Assembly: GCF_018255755.1 (NCBI RefSeq) | Contig: NZ_CP073766.1 | Coordinates: 186,001 to 250,000 of the forward strand | Source: Chitinophaga sp. HK235 | GTDB lineage: Bacteria; Bacteroidota; Bacteroidia; Chitinophagales; Chitinophagaceae | Reading direction: 5' to 3' | Length of the DNA: 64,000 bases | Shown here: positions 25,930 through 35,380 of the stretch, piece after piece | Layout: the number at the start of each line of letters is the position of its first letter | Numbering within the stretch: the first letter of the stretch is position 1 | Position numbers and translations under genes: made by a program | Notes under the pieces: generated by a model | The model's database searches: none | Seen by the model: the letters and a program-made list of their open reading frames with translations, nothing else | Told to the model about the DNA's origin: nothing

Positions 25930-27543
25930 ATGGATACAGATATTTCTGCTGAAAAAAATGAGTTTGAAACCCTGCTTTGTCTTTCCAAAGCAATAGCTGC
26001 TGCAAGGCATCGTTCCGACCTTTGGGAGATAATTAATGAACAGTTACTGGAGAATTTCGGTGCCCATTATTATACGCTTTGTCTGATCAATGAAGATGCC
26101 CGTACACATGCTCCATTTCTGTACAGCGCAGAAAATAAAATAAAATCCGTTACAGGGGAAAGCCCGGTGATCCACCAGCAGCATCCCATTCATGACGGGA
26201 TATTTGACCGGGCCATTGATACAGAGGAGCCGGTGATTTTCGATATGCAAAGCCTGGTCCGGCGAAAGGACATTCCTACCTATATCATACACTGGTATAA
26301 TGCCGGGGTGAAAGAGATGATGCTGGTCAGGATCTGTAATGGCAAGGAACCGAAAGGGGTGCTATACCTATATGCAAGGAGAACAGGTGTATTCTCAGAG
26401 AGCCGGTTCAGTTTTTTCAAAGGGATCGCAGATCAGTTGGGTACAGGAATATCCAATATTCTCGCCAATGAAAAAATAGAATTGCAACTGGAGGAAATCC
26501 GGAAATATAAAATACAGCTGGAGCAGGAGAACCGTTATCTGAAAGAAGAATGGGAGAAGGATAAACATCTTACCGGTAAGGCTGTTGGCAGTTCGGCGGC
26601 TATACGGAAGGTGTATAACCTGGTTTCAAAAGTGGCTTCATCCGATGCTACTGTACTGATTCTGGGAGAGACAGGAACAGGTAAGGAGCTGATTGCGCAC
26701 CAGGTGCATGAGGTATCTCCGCGACGTGAGCGGCTGATGATCAAAGTGAATTGTGCCGCTATTCCGGCCAGCCTGGTAGAAAGTGAATTGTTTGGCCATG
26801 AAAAAGGGAGTTTTACCGGAGCATTGGAAAGAAGGGTAGGGAAATTTGAACTGGCCAATAACAGCACCCTGTTCCTGGACGAGATTGGTGAACTTCCGCT
26901 GGAAATGCAGGCTAAATTGCTGAGGGCACTGCAGGAAAAGGAGATCGAAAGAATCGGTGGAAAATCAGTGATTAAAGTCAATGTGCGTATCATCGCAGCT
27001 ACCAATAAGAATCTGGAAGCAGAGGTCGTTGCCGGCCGTTTCCGCAGTGATCTTTACTACCGTTTGAATGTATTTCCTATCGTACTGCCGTCATTGAGAG
27101 AACGCGGGGAAGATATACCGGAACTGGTTTCCTTTTTTATTGAAAAATATGCTGTCAATACCGGTAGAAAGATAACCCGTATTGCGCCCAAAGCGCTGGA
27201 GAAATTAATGGCTTATTCCTGGCCGGGCAATATCCGGGAACTGGAACATCTGATCGAAAGAACGGTGTTGCTTACAGCCACCAATACGATCACAGAGATC
27301 AGCCTGCCGGCTAAAAGCAAAATATTGTCTGCTCAGCAGGGAACGGAAATGCAGGTGCGTTCCCTGGTGGATGTGGAACGGGAGCATATCCTGAAAATGG
27401 TGAAGTTGTCGAACGGCAGGATATCCGGCCCGAATGGCGCAGCAGCTAAATTGCAGCTGCCATCGACCACCCTGATTTCAAAGATGCAGAAGCTGGGTAT
27501 CCGGAAGGAACATTTTATAGATTTACAGAAAGGAGCGGAATAA
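25930..27543 (+). CDS. GAF-domain sigma54-dependent transcriptional activator
   Basis: 537 residues. N-terminal GAF-like sensing domain (about 10-175), a coiled linker, then an AAA+ sigma54-interaction domain (about 215-440) with Walker A GETGTGKE, the sigma54 contact loop as GSFTGA (Ser in place of the usual first Ala), Walker B TLFLDEIGEL and the arginine-finger region. The C-terminal Fis-type helix-turn-helix is NGAAAKLQLPSTTLISKMQKLGI. It needs RpoN to act. Its DNA-reading helix closely resembles that of the response regulator at 28185-29552, suggesting shared or related target sites. It is convergent with the ten-gene operon (1 nt between stops). Confidence 0.93.
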   Translation: MDTDISAEKNEFETLLCLSKAIAAARHRSDLWEIINEQLLENFGAHYYTLCLINEDARTHAPFLYSAENKIKSVTGESPVIHQQHPIHDGIFDRAIDTEEPVIFDMQSLVRRKDIPTYIIHWYNAGVKEMMLVRICNGKEPKGVLYLYARRTGVFSESRFSFFKGIADQLGTGISNILANEKIELQLEEIRKYKIQLEQENRYLKEEWEKDKHLTGKAVGSSAAIRKVYNLVSKVASSDATVLILGETGTGKELIAHQVHEVSPRRERLMIKVNCAAIPASLVESELFGHEKGSFTGALERRVGKFELANNSTLFLDEIGELPLEMQAKLLRALQEKEIERIGGKSVIKVNVRIIAATNKNLEAEVVAGRFRSDLYYRLNVFPIVLPSLRERGEDIPELVSFFIEKYAVNTGRKITRIAPKALEKLMAYSWPGNIRELEHLIERTVLLTATNTITEISLPAKSKILSAQQGTEMQVRSLVDVEREHILKMVKLSNGRISGPNGAAAKLQLPSTTLISKMQKLGIRKEHFIDLQKGAE

Positions 27544-27544
27544 G

Positions 27545-28177
27545 TCATTTCCCGGCAGCCTTGCCGGGAGAGAGGTCCAGCCTGCCGGAGGTAAAAGCCC
27601 AGTAAGTCCAGAGCAGCGCACATAATACCAGCGAGCCGCCGGGCCAGCAAAAAGAGAGCAGGAATGCCGACAGATGTACCGGTAAGCCATACAGATAATT
27701 TCTTTTGAGTTTCCTGATGGCAGTATGGCTGATCTCAGGACGAAGCAGGTCTTTGTTCCGGCTCGCAATGCCCCATAGTAAATTAAAGGCGAGGTTGATT
27801 AGTACAAACAAACCTGTATAAGCGGCTACGGCCACTGATAAGGAAGGGGTGCCAAAGTACCTGGCCAGCAAGGCTGTGGGGTAGGAAATACAGGTGGCCA
27901 GAAAAAGAATGAGTCCATTGGCAAACATCAGCGCGCTGTTGCGCCGGTAGATCTGTTTGAATATCTTATGATGGTTCACCCACATAATGAAGATACTGAA
28001 AAAAGACAGGCTGAAAGCCAGAAAGGACGGCCATTGTGCCAACAGACTGTTCGCCAGCATTTGCGGGTTATTATTGCTCTCAGCAACGGGTATACGTAGT
28101 TCCAATACCAGCAGGGTGATGGCGATTGCAAACACACCATCACTGAATCCTTCTATTCTTGCCGTTTCTTTTTCCAT
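27545..28177 (-). CDS. TMEM175-family potassium channel-like protein
   Basis: 210 residues, about six membrane helices. The first has the family signature RIEGFSDGVFAIAITLLVLEL (the FSD motif of TMEM175/DUF1211 proteins), and IMWVNHHKIFK follows in a later helix. Bacterial members form tetrameric potassium-permeable channels. It is the last gene of the minus-strand operon, 7 nt after the response regulator. Confidence 0.9.
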   Translation of the reverse strand: MEKETARIEGFSDGVFAIAITLLVLELRIPVAESNNNPQMLANSLLAQWPSFLAFSLSFFSIFIMWVNHHKIFKQIYRRNSALMFANGLILFLATCISYPTALLARYFGTPSLSVAVAAYTGLFVLINLAFNLLWGIASRNKDLLRPEISHTAIRKLKRNYLYGLPVHLSAFLLSFCWPGGSLVLCALLWTYWAFTSGRLDLSPGKAAGK

Positions 28178-28184
28178 GGTAAGA

Positions 28185-29552
28185 TCATTTATAAATGGTT
28201 TTTATACCCAGTTTTTTCATCTTTGAATACAGGGTCTGAGCTGGTATTTTAAGAATGTCGGCAGCGCCCATGATGCCGGACACGCGGCCATTACAGGCTT
28301 TCAGTACTTTCAGGATATGGGCCCTTTCCATCTCTTCCATTGTTTCAAGTTTCCCGTCAGCAGGTATAAGTCCGGCTTGCAGGCCCGGAATATCTGTTGA
28401 ATCGATCTCTTCACCGTTTGCCAGGATAAATTGCCGTTCAATCAGGTGTTCCAGTTCCCTGACATTGCCGGGCCAGTCGTATTGTTGTAGTGATTTCAGC
28501 GTTGCTTTACTGATACGGGATATTTTTTTATCGGAATTATCGGAGAGCTTTTTCAGAAAATGAAAGGCCAGCGCTTCAATATCTTCCTTATGCTCACGCA
28601 GGGGAGGCAGTTCGATGGGGAATACATTCAGCCGGTAATAGAGGTCGAGTCTGAATCTGCCGTCAGCTACTTCTTTTTCCAGGTTCCTGTTGGTGGCAAC
28701 AATCACCCGTACATCTACTTTGATCAGTTGATCGCCGCCAAGTTTTTCTATTTCTCTTTCCTGTAATGTGCGGAGTAGTTTCACTTGTGCATCCAGCGGT
28801 AGTTCGCCAATTTCATCAAGGAAAATAGTGCCGCCGTTCGCCTGTTCAAATTTTCCGGTCCGTTTCTGCACAGCGCCGGTGAAGGCGCCGCGTTCATGGC
28901 CAAACAGCTCTGACTCGAGTAGCGAAACAGGAAGGGCTGCACAGTTGACAGTGATAAACGGTTTGTTTTTTCTCAATGAGTTTTTATGGATCGCGCGGGC
29001 AAAACGTTCTTTCCCGGTGCCACTTTCACCCAGCAGCAGCACGGAAGTGTTGGTGGGGGCAACGGCCCTTACCTGGTCGAGCGCTTTACTGAGGGCGCTG
29101 CTGTTTCCGATAATATCCGGATCGGGCGTCGTTTCCACGGGTCCGGTCGATGTTTTCTGTTTTATCATACCGGTCTCCATACCGTACCGGTAGCGGGCAA
29201 TGTCCAGCATGACAAACAGGTCCCGTTCGCGGAAAGGCTTTACCAGAAAGCCATAGGGCTGGGTGGCCTTGGCTGCTTCCAGTGTTTGCTGGTTGGTATT
29301 GGCGGAGATGTACAGAAACGGTATTTCCTGCTGCAACAGTTCCTTTGCCAGCTCAATACCGCTGGTAGGTGTTTTGAGAATGATATCGAGCAGTACCCAG
29401 TCCGGCTTTTTTTGTTCAATCAGCGTCCTGGCCTGTTCCACGGAAGCTGCGATGCCACAGACATCGTAACCGCCCTTGACTAGCATCATTCTAAGGTCAT
29501 TGCCTACGATGAACTCATCTTCTACGATCAATATCTTTTCCTTGTCGTTCAT
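28185..29552 (-). CDS. Sigma54-dependent response regulator (NtrC type)
   Basis: 455 residues from MNDKEKILIVEDE at 29552. A longer start at 29573 is possible but overlaps the kinase gene. Receiver domain (1-120, phosphoacceptor Asp56 in WVLLDIIL and conserved Lys in FLVKPFRERD); AAA+ domain with GESGTGKE, an intact GAFTGA loop and TIFLDEIGEL; C-terminal Fis helix-turn-helix (MGAADILKIPAQTLYSKMKKLGI). It is paired with the histidine kinase just upstream, and the two genes are themselves inside the operon they probably activate. Confidence 0.94.
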   Translation of the reverse strand: MNDKEKILIVEDEFIVGNDLRMMLVKGGYDVCGIAASVEQARTLIEQKKPDWVLLDIILKTPTSGIELAKELLQQEIPFLYISANTNQQTLEAAKATQPYGFLVKPFRERDLFVMLDIARYRYGMETGMIKQKTSTGPVETTPDPDIIGNSSALSKALDQVRAVAPTNTSVLLLGESGTGKERFARAIHKNSLRKNKPFITVNCAALPVSLLESELFGHERGAFTGAVQKRTGKFEQANGGTIFLDEIGELPLDAQVKLLRTLQEREIEKLGGDQLIKVDVRVIVATNRNLEKEVADGRFRLDLYYRLNVFPIELPPLREHKEDIEALAFHFLKKLSDNSDKKISRISKATLKSLQQYDWPGNVRELEHLIERQFILANGEEIDSTDIPGLQAGLIPADGKLETMEEMERAHILKVLKACNGRVSGIMGAADILKIPAQTLYSKMKKLGIKTIYK

Positions 29553-29562
29553 GGCATAGTGT

Positions 29563-31821
29563 TTAGTTGTCATTGTTGAAGGCTCTTGTCAGAAAGCGTA
29601 TCTGTATGGAAACGCCTGCCTGGCTGCTTGTCAGATTAAAGGTGCCTTCCAGTTGTTCAGACAGTCCCTTCATCAGGCTCATACCAAGTGAGGCTGAAGC
29701 TTCCGGAGAATAATTATCGGGGAAGCCAACGCCGTCATCTGCAATGGAAAGGAGGCTGTATTGTGACTGATCTTTGCTGAACGTTACCTGTATCGTACCT
29801 TTTTTCCTGTCGGGGAAGGCATATTTGATGGCATTGCTGACAGCTTCATTCAGGATCAGTCCCAGGGGGATGGCCTGTACAACGTCCAGCAGGATGGTTT
29901 CGCTGTTGATGTTAAAGCTGATCTGGTTGCCGGTATCAAAGCTTTCCTTCATGAAGCCGATCAGCTCACGGATGTACCAGTTCATATCTATGGCCCCCAG
30001 GTTATCGGTATGATAGAGCCGCTGATGGATGAGCGACATGGCGTACATGCGGTGCTGACTGTTTTTGATGGCTGCAATGGCATCGGCATTGTCGAGGTAT
30101 TGTGACTGTGTATTCAGCAGGCTGATGATGATCTGAAGATTGTTTTTTACACGATGGTGTATTTCTCTGAGCAGCCATTCTTTTTCATCTACCAGTTTTT
30201 TAAGAAGCTCGTTTTGTGCATTGATTTCTTCCTGTTGTTTTTCCAGCCGGAAGGTGGTCCGCTTTTTCAGCCGGTACCGGTTGTACAACAACGCCAGGAT
30301 CAGGAGCAGCATACAGATGCCGCCCATTACTACATTGCGGAACACTCTTCCTTTCTGAAGGGAAATTTCCTGCAATTTGCTTTTTTGTGTGAGCAGCTCA
30401 ATATCCTTGTCTTTCCTTTCTGTCTGGAACTGCAGGCGGAGAATGTCCAGTTGTTTGGCAGTGTTGGTGTTGGTAACGGAGTCAGAAAATAACTTATGGC
30501 GCTGATAGTGTGCCAGCGCTGCTTCGAAATGCCCCAGCGCTGAATCAGTCCGGAAGGCAAGGTATTCTCCTTCGGATCTCCATACCAGTCCGATTGGTGT
30601 TTCCTTTATTGCCGTTTCATAGTCCCGGACATATTGCTCACTGTTACTGAAAAGGCCTGCCGCCTGCAGATAGAAGATCACGCCCAGCCGTGCGCTCTGA
30701 ATGAGCCTCTGGTAGGTACTTCCAGTCTCCACGAATTTTTTCAGTTTCTCATAGTGAGGCGTGGCTTTATGTAAAGCATGAAGCGCAATATAATTTTTGA
30801 GGTAGCTCAGTTCTACCTGCACCATTTCACTTTCATCAGAAACGGGGCCCAGCTTTTCGAAATCATTTAAGGCATCCAGACTGCGGCTGTATTCTCTGTT
30901 ATATCTCAGTGCATCAGACACATTTAGCAGCATGGTCCTGATGGTGCCAGTATCCTGCAGCTGCCTTGCATGGGCAAGTGCTTTTGTGAAATAATCGAGT
31001 GCCTGTTCATAATATTGAACACTATAATAATTCAATGCTACCCGGTTATAGATAGTAGAGAGCAGAGGTCCCTGTTCGTTCAGTTTTTCGGCCGTTTCCA
31101 CAGCCAGCAGATTGTAACGGAGGGATTGTACAAAGTTGTTGGAACCGTGGTAGACCTCTCCCAGAATAGAATACAGGCCCTGTAATCTTTTGTACCCCTT
31201 CTTTTTATAAATGGCCAGGGCTTCCTCCAGTACTTCCTGCGCGCGGGCATAGTCTTTATTCACCTGTAGCAGGTCACCAATAAACTCCTTTAGTTGGGCA
31301 GCGCTCATTTCATCTCCGTTTTGCAGATAACTGTCGGCGCCTTGCTGATAGAGTTCAATTTTGCGCGGGAGGTCCTGGATGTCGTTGGAATAGGTGCCTC
31401 CCAGTTCGATGATGGCCTGGGTCTTTTCGCGCGGAGTTCCATATGCGGTCAGCAGCCTGACTGCTTCTTCGCTGCTTGTTCTTCCCTGGGCTGCGCGTCC
31501 GGATTCCCGGAATGCCTTGGCCCGCAGCAGTTTGCTCAAACCAAGGCCTCTTGGATAGTTGAGCTGTCTGCTGCGGGCTTCCATCTGCTCTGCCATGCGA
31601 AAGGCCACATTCATGTCTTCTTCCCGTGATTCGGGTTTGTCGAGGAATGTTTCACCAACGCGCAGCATCCGGGAAATGGTGGCTGTATCAGCTTTTCCAT
31701 GCTGAATAAGTTCATTTACTTCCTGAAGTTCAGGGTCTGACTGGGCCAGTATAGATACCGGTATCAACAGGCACGCTGTCAGCAGTGCCCTGACCGGGAA
31801 ATTGATCACATAACCGAGCAT
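29563..31821 (-). CDS. TPR-containing sensor histidine kinase (HisKA_2 type)
   Basis: 752 residues. Signal peptide, a periplasmic TPR region (about 30-480, repeats such as YARAQEVLEEALAIYKKKGYK and YEQALDYFTKALAHARQL), one membrane helix (about 505-525, NVVMGGICMLLLILALLY), a coiled coil, then a HisKA_2 dimerisation domain with the phosphoacceptor in REIHHRVKNNLQ (His555/556) and an HATPase with LNEAVSNAIKYAFP and DDGVGFPDN. The TPR sensor implies a protein or peptide signal in the periplasm. It lies 10 nt upstream of its sigma54 response regulator. Confidence 0.92.
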   Translation of the reverse strand: MLGYVINFPVRALLTACLLIPVSILAQSDPELQEVNELIQHGKADTATISRMLRVGETFLDKPESREEDMNVAFRMAEQMEARSRQLNYPRGLGLSKLLRAKAFRESGRAAQGRTSSEEAVRLLTAYGTPREKTQAIIELGGTYSNDIQDLPRKIELYQQGADSYLQNGDEMSAAQLKEFIGDLLQVNKDYARAQEVLEEALAIYKKKGYKRLQGLYSILGEVYHGSNNFVQSLRYNLLAVETAEKLNEQGPLLSTIYNRVALNYYSVQYYEQALDYFTKALAHARQLQDTGTIRTMLLNVSDALRYNREYSRSLDALNDFEKLGPVSDESEMVQVELSYLKNYIALHALHKATPHYEKLKKFVETGSTYQRLIQSARLGVIFYLQAAGLFSNSEQYVRDYETAIKETPIGLVWRSEGEYLAFRTDSALGHFEAALAHYQRHKLFSDSVTNTNTAKQLDILRLQFQTERKDKDIELLTQKSKLQEISLQKGRVFRNVVMGGICMLLLILALLYNRYRLKKRTTFRLEKQQEEINAQNELLKKLVDEKEWLLREIHHRVKNNLQIIISLLNTQSQYLDNADAIAAIKNSQHRMYAMSLIHQRLYHTDNLGAIDMNWYIRELIGFMKESFDTGNQISFNINSETILLDVVQAIPLGLILNEAVSNAIKYAFPDRKKGTIQVTFSKDQSQYSLLSIADDGVGFPDNYSPEASASLGMSLMKGLSEQLEGTFNLTSSQAGVSIQIRFLTRAFNNDN

Positions 31822-31825
31822 AGGC

Positions 31826-32521
31826 TCATCCTTCTGATTTTTGTGCAGCGGTTTCTCCCTGCAGGTAACACGCCATGATGGCCACTCCTGGTATCATCAT
31901 CGCGCTCAGGCCCACCCAACGGGAAAGAAGGGCGCCGATGATACAACCAGCCAGAAATCCACCGATGGTAACGAGCTGCTTATATAGACTAGACAGGGAT
32001 ATTTCATTTCCCGGAATACCTTTCCGGATGATATTTCCCAGGTCCAGTGCTGCCTGTGTAACATTGCCTGTCATCATGGTGGTGGGGCCATGCGTCTCTT
32101 TGGAAAAAAGTTTCCCGAAGGCATTCTGCAGGCCCATTCCCAGCACAGTGATCATTACAATGAGATATGTTACCAGCTTTTCTTCCCATGTTGTTAAGAT
32201 GGGAAGAAGAAACGCTGCTAATCCGCAAAACGTCAAAATTATGCCTTCTATCAGCAAAATCCTGTATTTTTTGGGAGATTTTTCCACCAGCCAGCCTCCG
32301 GCCATCACGGCGATTACAAATACCGGAAAGGTGATCAGCTTAATCCAGGCTGTGGCACTGGTACTTCCTGAAGAAACCTGTGCAGCGAATACAATAAAGT
32401 TCCCGGTGACGTGGGCGGAGAAAATCGAATCGCCGGACACAAAAGTGGCGGTGTCACAATAACCCGCAACCCATGCCAGCAGAAAGGTCACCCAGTTGAT
32501 GCTGTGTTTTTGTTCTGTCAT
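31826..32521 (-). CDS. YoaK/DUF1275 membrane protein
   Basis: 231 residues from MTEQKHSINW (32521); longer starts would overlap the Dps gene. Six hydrophobic helices with the family landmarks GYCDTATF, SAHVTGNFIVFA and MMTGNVTQAALDLG. DUF1275 proteins are common inner-membrane proteins of unknown function. It lies between Dps (25 nt upstream) and the kinase (4 nt downstream). Confidence 0.88.
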   Translation of the reverse strand: MTEQKHSINWVTFLLAWVAGYCDTATFVSGDSIFSAHVTGNFIVFAAQVSSGSTSATAWIKLITFPVFVIAVMAGGWLVEKSPKKYRILLIEGIILTFCGLAAFLLPILTTWEEKLVTYLIVMITVLGMGLQNAFGKLFSKETHGPTTMMTGNVTQAALDLGNIIRKGIPGNEISLSSLYKQLVTIGGFLAGCIIGALLSRWVGLSAMMIPGVAIMACYLQGETAAQKSEG

Positions 32522-32546
32522 GCCTGTTATCGGTTTGTTGGATGAT

Positions 32547-33020
32547 TTATTCAAGATGTGCTCTGAGCATCCAGGCCATTTTCTCATGTGTTTCCATCAG
32601 TCCTGTTATATAATCACTGCTGCCGGCGTCATGAAATGCGGTGGCGTAACTGTTGATATTTTCCCGCAGATGAATAAGAATGCTTTCATGATCATGCAGC
32701 AGGTCTTTGATAAACCCGATGCCATCATTCTTCTCCCATGTCAGTTCTGTGAGATGGGTAAGGGCCAGGAATTCTTTCAGGGTGGCAGGCGGGAAATGTC
32801 CCAGTGTACGGATACGTTCTGCGACGTTGTCTATGATCTCTTCCAGTTGCTGGTACTGACTTTCAAAGAATACGTGTTTGTTGTGAAAATCAGGGCCGGT
32901 TACACACCAGTGGGCTTTGCGTGTTTTGGTATATAACACAAATTCATCTGCGAGGATCTTTCCCAGTGAATGGGACACGGCTGCGAGATACTCCTGTTTG
33001 ATTCCGATATTAGCTTGCAT
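32547..33020 (-). CDS. dps: Dps-type ferritin-like DNA-protection protein
   Basis: 157 residues, four-helix ferritin fold with the inter-subunit ferroxidase signature KAHWCVTGPDFHNKHVFFESQYQQLEEIID. Dps proteins form twelve-subunit shells that oxidise ferrous iron with hydrogen peroxide and protect DNA in starvation or oxidative stress. It lies in the middle of the sigma54-type operon, giving that operon a stress flavour. Confidence 0.92.
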   Translation of the reverse strand: MQANIGIKQEYLAAVSHSLGKILADEFVLYTKTRKAHWCVTGPDFHNKHVFFESQYQQLEEIIDNVAERIRTLGHFPPATLKEFLALTHLTELTWEKNDGIGFIKDLLHDHESILIHLRENINSYATAFHDAGSSDYITGLMETHEKMAWMLRAHLE

Positions 33021-33030
33021 GGATTAAAAT

Positions 33031-33462
33031 TTAGAAAAATTGATATAAAAGTTGAACGTCGATGGAATAGCGGCCAGGCCCCAGTACCAGCAGCAGCAAA
33101 AGCGACAGGGTGTACATGTAAGGCACATCCTTTATTTCCAGGCTATCTTTTCTGTGTACCACAAAATACCCGATGGCTGTCACGCTGATCGTGGGCAGGA
33201 TGGCGATCCTGGTCACCAGTCCCAGTGCGATGAGGAACGGCACCACAGTATCGGCGAAAGTGGCTACCAGTCCGTTTATTTTTTCAGGCAGGTGCAGGGG
33301 ATTGGGAACATGTTCCTTTTGCCCGTTTTCTACACGGAATTTCTTCATCCCGTGTACCCGGAACAGTTCAAAGGCGAGTAATATGCGGAATGCCAGCAAT
33401 GCGTAATTGTTGAGCGTACTTCCGCCATCTGAATACAGTAAACTGCTGATGATCTCATTCAT
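33031..33462 (-). CDS. DoxX-family membrane protein
   Basis: 143 residues from MNEIISSLLYS (33462), which avoids overlap with the upstream stop at 33474. Four hydrophobic helices with the DoxX pattern (ALLAFRILLAFELFRVHGMKKF, then LPEKINGLVATFADTVVPFLIALGL). The family is often associated with redox or sulfur stress; the biochemical role is unsettled. 10-11 nt from both neighbours. Confidence 0.85.
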   Translation of the reverse strand: MNEIISSLLYSDGGSTLNNYALLAFRILLAFELFRVHGMKKFRVENGQKEHVPNPLHLPEKINGLVATFADTVVPFLIALGLVTRIAILPTISVTAIGYFVVHRKDSLEIKDVPYMYTLSLLLLLVLGPGRYSIDVQLLYQFF

Positions 33463-33473
33463 AAAAAGAGATT

Positions 33474-35369
33474 TTAGAAAGCAAAACAGGAACATCCGAA
33501 CACTCCCCAGAATGCGCTGTAGTTATTGACAGGGATATTGCTCAATCTGGCTGTGTTGTGATCATGGCCATGGACCTGGCAACTGCCTGCACAGCTGTGT
33601 ACCTGGCTGGTAATGGCTGCACCCGGATGTACTGTTGCTGTTGTTTTTACAATGTTGTTTTTGGTGGAGGAAAAATAACCACCGAACTGGTTCACCGGCG
33701 ACCAGTCAGGAAGAATGGGCAGGGGAGCAGGAGAGAAGCCGGCAAATTCATCGCTTCCATACACAATTTTTCCACCTACAATGGTGAGTACTGATTCAAT
33801 CTGTTTGATAGTTTCCTCCGGTACTTCAAAGAAGTCGGTGTCCAGTACGGCGAGATCTGCGAACTGCCCTGCTTTGATACAGCCCTTTATGTCCTGCTCG
33901 CTGGAGAACCACGCGCTTCCTTTGGTGTACAGTTCAAGCGCTGTTTCCCTGCTGAGTTTATTGGCATCGTCATACAGCTGCTGACCGCCGACGGTTTTCC
34001 CGGCAGTCAGCCAGTACAGGGCCACCCAGGGGTTGTAGCTGCTGACACGGGTGGCGTCTGTGCCTGCGCCAACAGGTACACCGGCCTGCAACATACGTTT
34101 TACCGGAGGCGTGTGTGCTGCTGCTTCTTTTCCATAACGGTCGGTAAAATATTCTCCCTGAAATGCCATCCTGCTTTGGATAGCGATACCACCGCCGAGT
34201 GCTTTCACTCTGTCAATATTCCGTTCGTCAATCGTTTCTGCGTGGTCAAATATCCAGTGCAGGCCATTAAATGGGATGTCCCTGTTCACTTTTTCAAAGA
34301 CATTCAGGAAGCGGGTGATGCTTTCATTGTAAGTAGCATGCAGCCGGAAGGGCCAGCGGTTTTCCACGAGATGGCGAACTACCTTTTCCAGTTCTTCTTC
34401 CATGGTTTCCGGAAGATCAGGTCTGGGTTGCAGGAAGTCTTCAAAATCGGCGGCAGAGAATACCAGCATTTCGCCGGCCCCGTTGTGCCGGTACATATCA
34501 TCTCCCTGATGGAGTTGTACAGTGCTGGTCCAGTTCCGGAAATCTTCCAGTTCCTGTTTGGGCCTTTGGGTAAACAGGTTATAGGCAATGCGTACGGTAA
34601 GCTGCTGCTTTTCATTGAGTTCATTGATCACCTGGTAGTCATCCGGGAAATTCTGGAACCCGCCACCGGCATCGATCACGCTGGTGATACCGAACCGGTT
34701 CAGCTCCGTCATGAAATGGCGGGTAGAGTTGACCTGGTATTCGTAAGATAGTTTGGGCCCCTTTGCCAGTGTGGAATACAGGATCATGGCGTTAGGGCTG
34801 GCCAGGATCAGACCTGTAGGCTCTCCTTTGCTGTTCTTTTCAATCACGCCGCCGGGAGGAGCGGGTGTATCTTTAGTGAATCCCACCGCACGAAGGGCGG
34901 CACGGTTCAGGAACGCACGATCGTAAAGATGCATGATGAAAACGGGCGTGTCCGGTGCAATGTCATTCAGTTCTTCCAATGTGGGCAATCTCTTTTCCGC
35001 AAACTGGTGTTCTGTCCATCCGCCTATCACTCTTACCCATTGCGGTGTGGGGGTGATGGCTACCTGTTTTCTCAGCATGTTCAGGGCATCCGCAAGAGAA
35101 GGAACGCCGTCCCACCTTAATTCCAGATTGTAATTAAGGCCGCCGCGAATAAGGTGGATATGGGAATCGATCAACCCGGGAATGACGCGCTTCCCCTTCA
35201 GGTCTATTTGTGTAGTACCTTCTTCACCGTATTGCTGAAGGATGGTTTTATCATCGCCTACAGCAACGAACCTACCATTGCTAATGGCAACGGCTGTAGC
35301 CCGGGGATTGGATGGATCTACCGTGTATACTTTCCCGTTATATAGAACGATATCTGCTTTTTTGTTCAT
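33474..35369 (-). CDS. YtcJ-like metal-dependent amidohydrolase with Cys/His-rich tail
   Basis: 631 residues. Amidohydrolase family 3: a small beta domain, then the metal site GLIDSHIHLIRGG, later His in HWIFDHAETID and the Asp in GAGTDATRV. No signal peptide, so cytosolic. Beyond the normal end (about 545) there is a tail with HSCAGSCQVHGHDHN and a terminal FWGVFGCSCFAF. I have seen a similar tail in some amidohydrolases of this group, so it seems a family feature and may bind metal. Substrate unknown. Coupled to its neighbours by about 11-nt gaps. Confidence 0.9.
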   Translation of the reverse strand: MNKKADIVLYNGKVYTVDPSNPRATAVAISNGRFVAVGDDKTILQQYGEEGTTQIDLKGKRVIPGLIDSHIHLIRGGLNYNLELRWDGVPSLADALNMLRKQVAITPTPQWVRVIGGWTEHQFAEKRLPTLEELNDIAPDTPVFIMHLYDRAFLNRAALRAVGFTKDTPAPPGGVIEKNSKGEPTGLILASPNAMILYSTLAKGPKLSYEYQVNSTRHFMTELNRFGITSVIDAGGGFQNFPDDYQVINELNEKQQLTVRIAYNLFTQRPKQELEDFRNWTSTVQLHQGDDMYRHNGAGEMLVFSAADFEDFLQPRPDLPETMEEELEKVVRHLVENRWPFRLHATYNESITRFLNVFEKVNRDIPFNGLHWIFDHAETIDERNIDRVKALGGGIAIQSRMAFQGEYFTDRYGKEAAAHTPPVKRMLQAGVPVGAGTDATRVSSYNPWVALYWLTAGKTVGGQQLYDDANKLSRETALELYTKGSAWFSSEQDIKGCIKAGQFADLAVLDTDFFEVPEETIKQIESVLTIVGGKIVYGSDEFAGFSPAPLPILPDWSPVNQFGGYFSSTKNNIVKTTATVHPGAAITSQVHSCAGSCQVHGHDHNTARLSNIPVNNYSAFWGVFGCSCFAF

Positions 35370-35380
35370 GAATACTGTAT

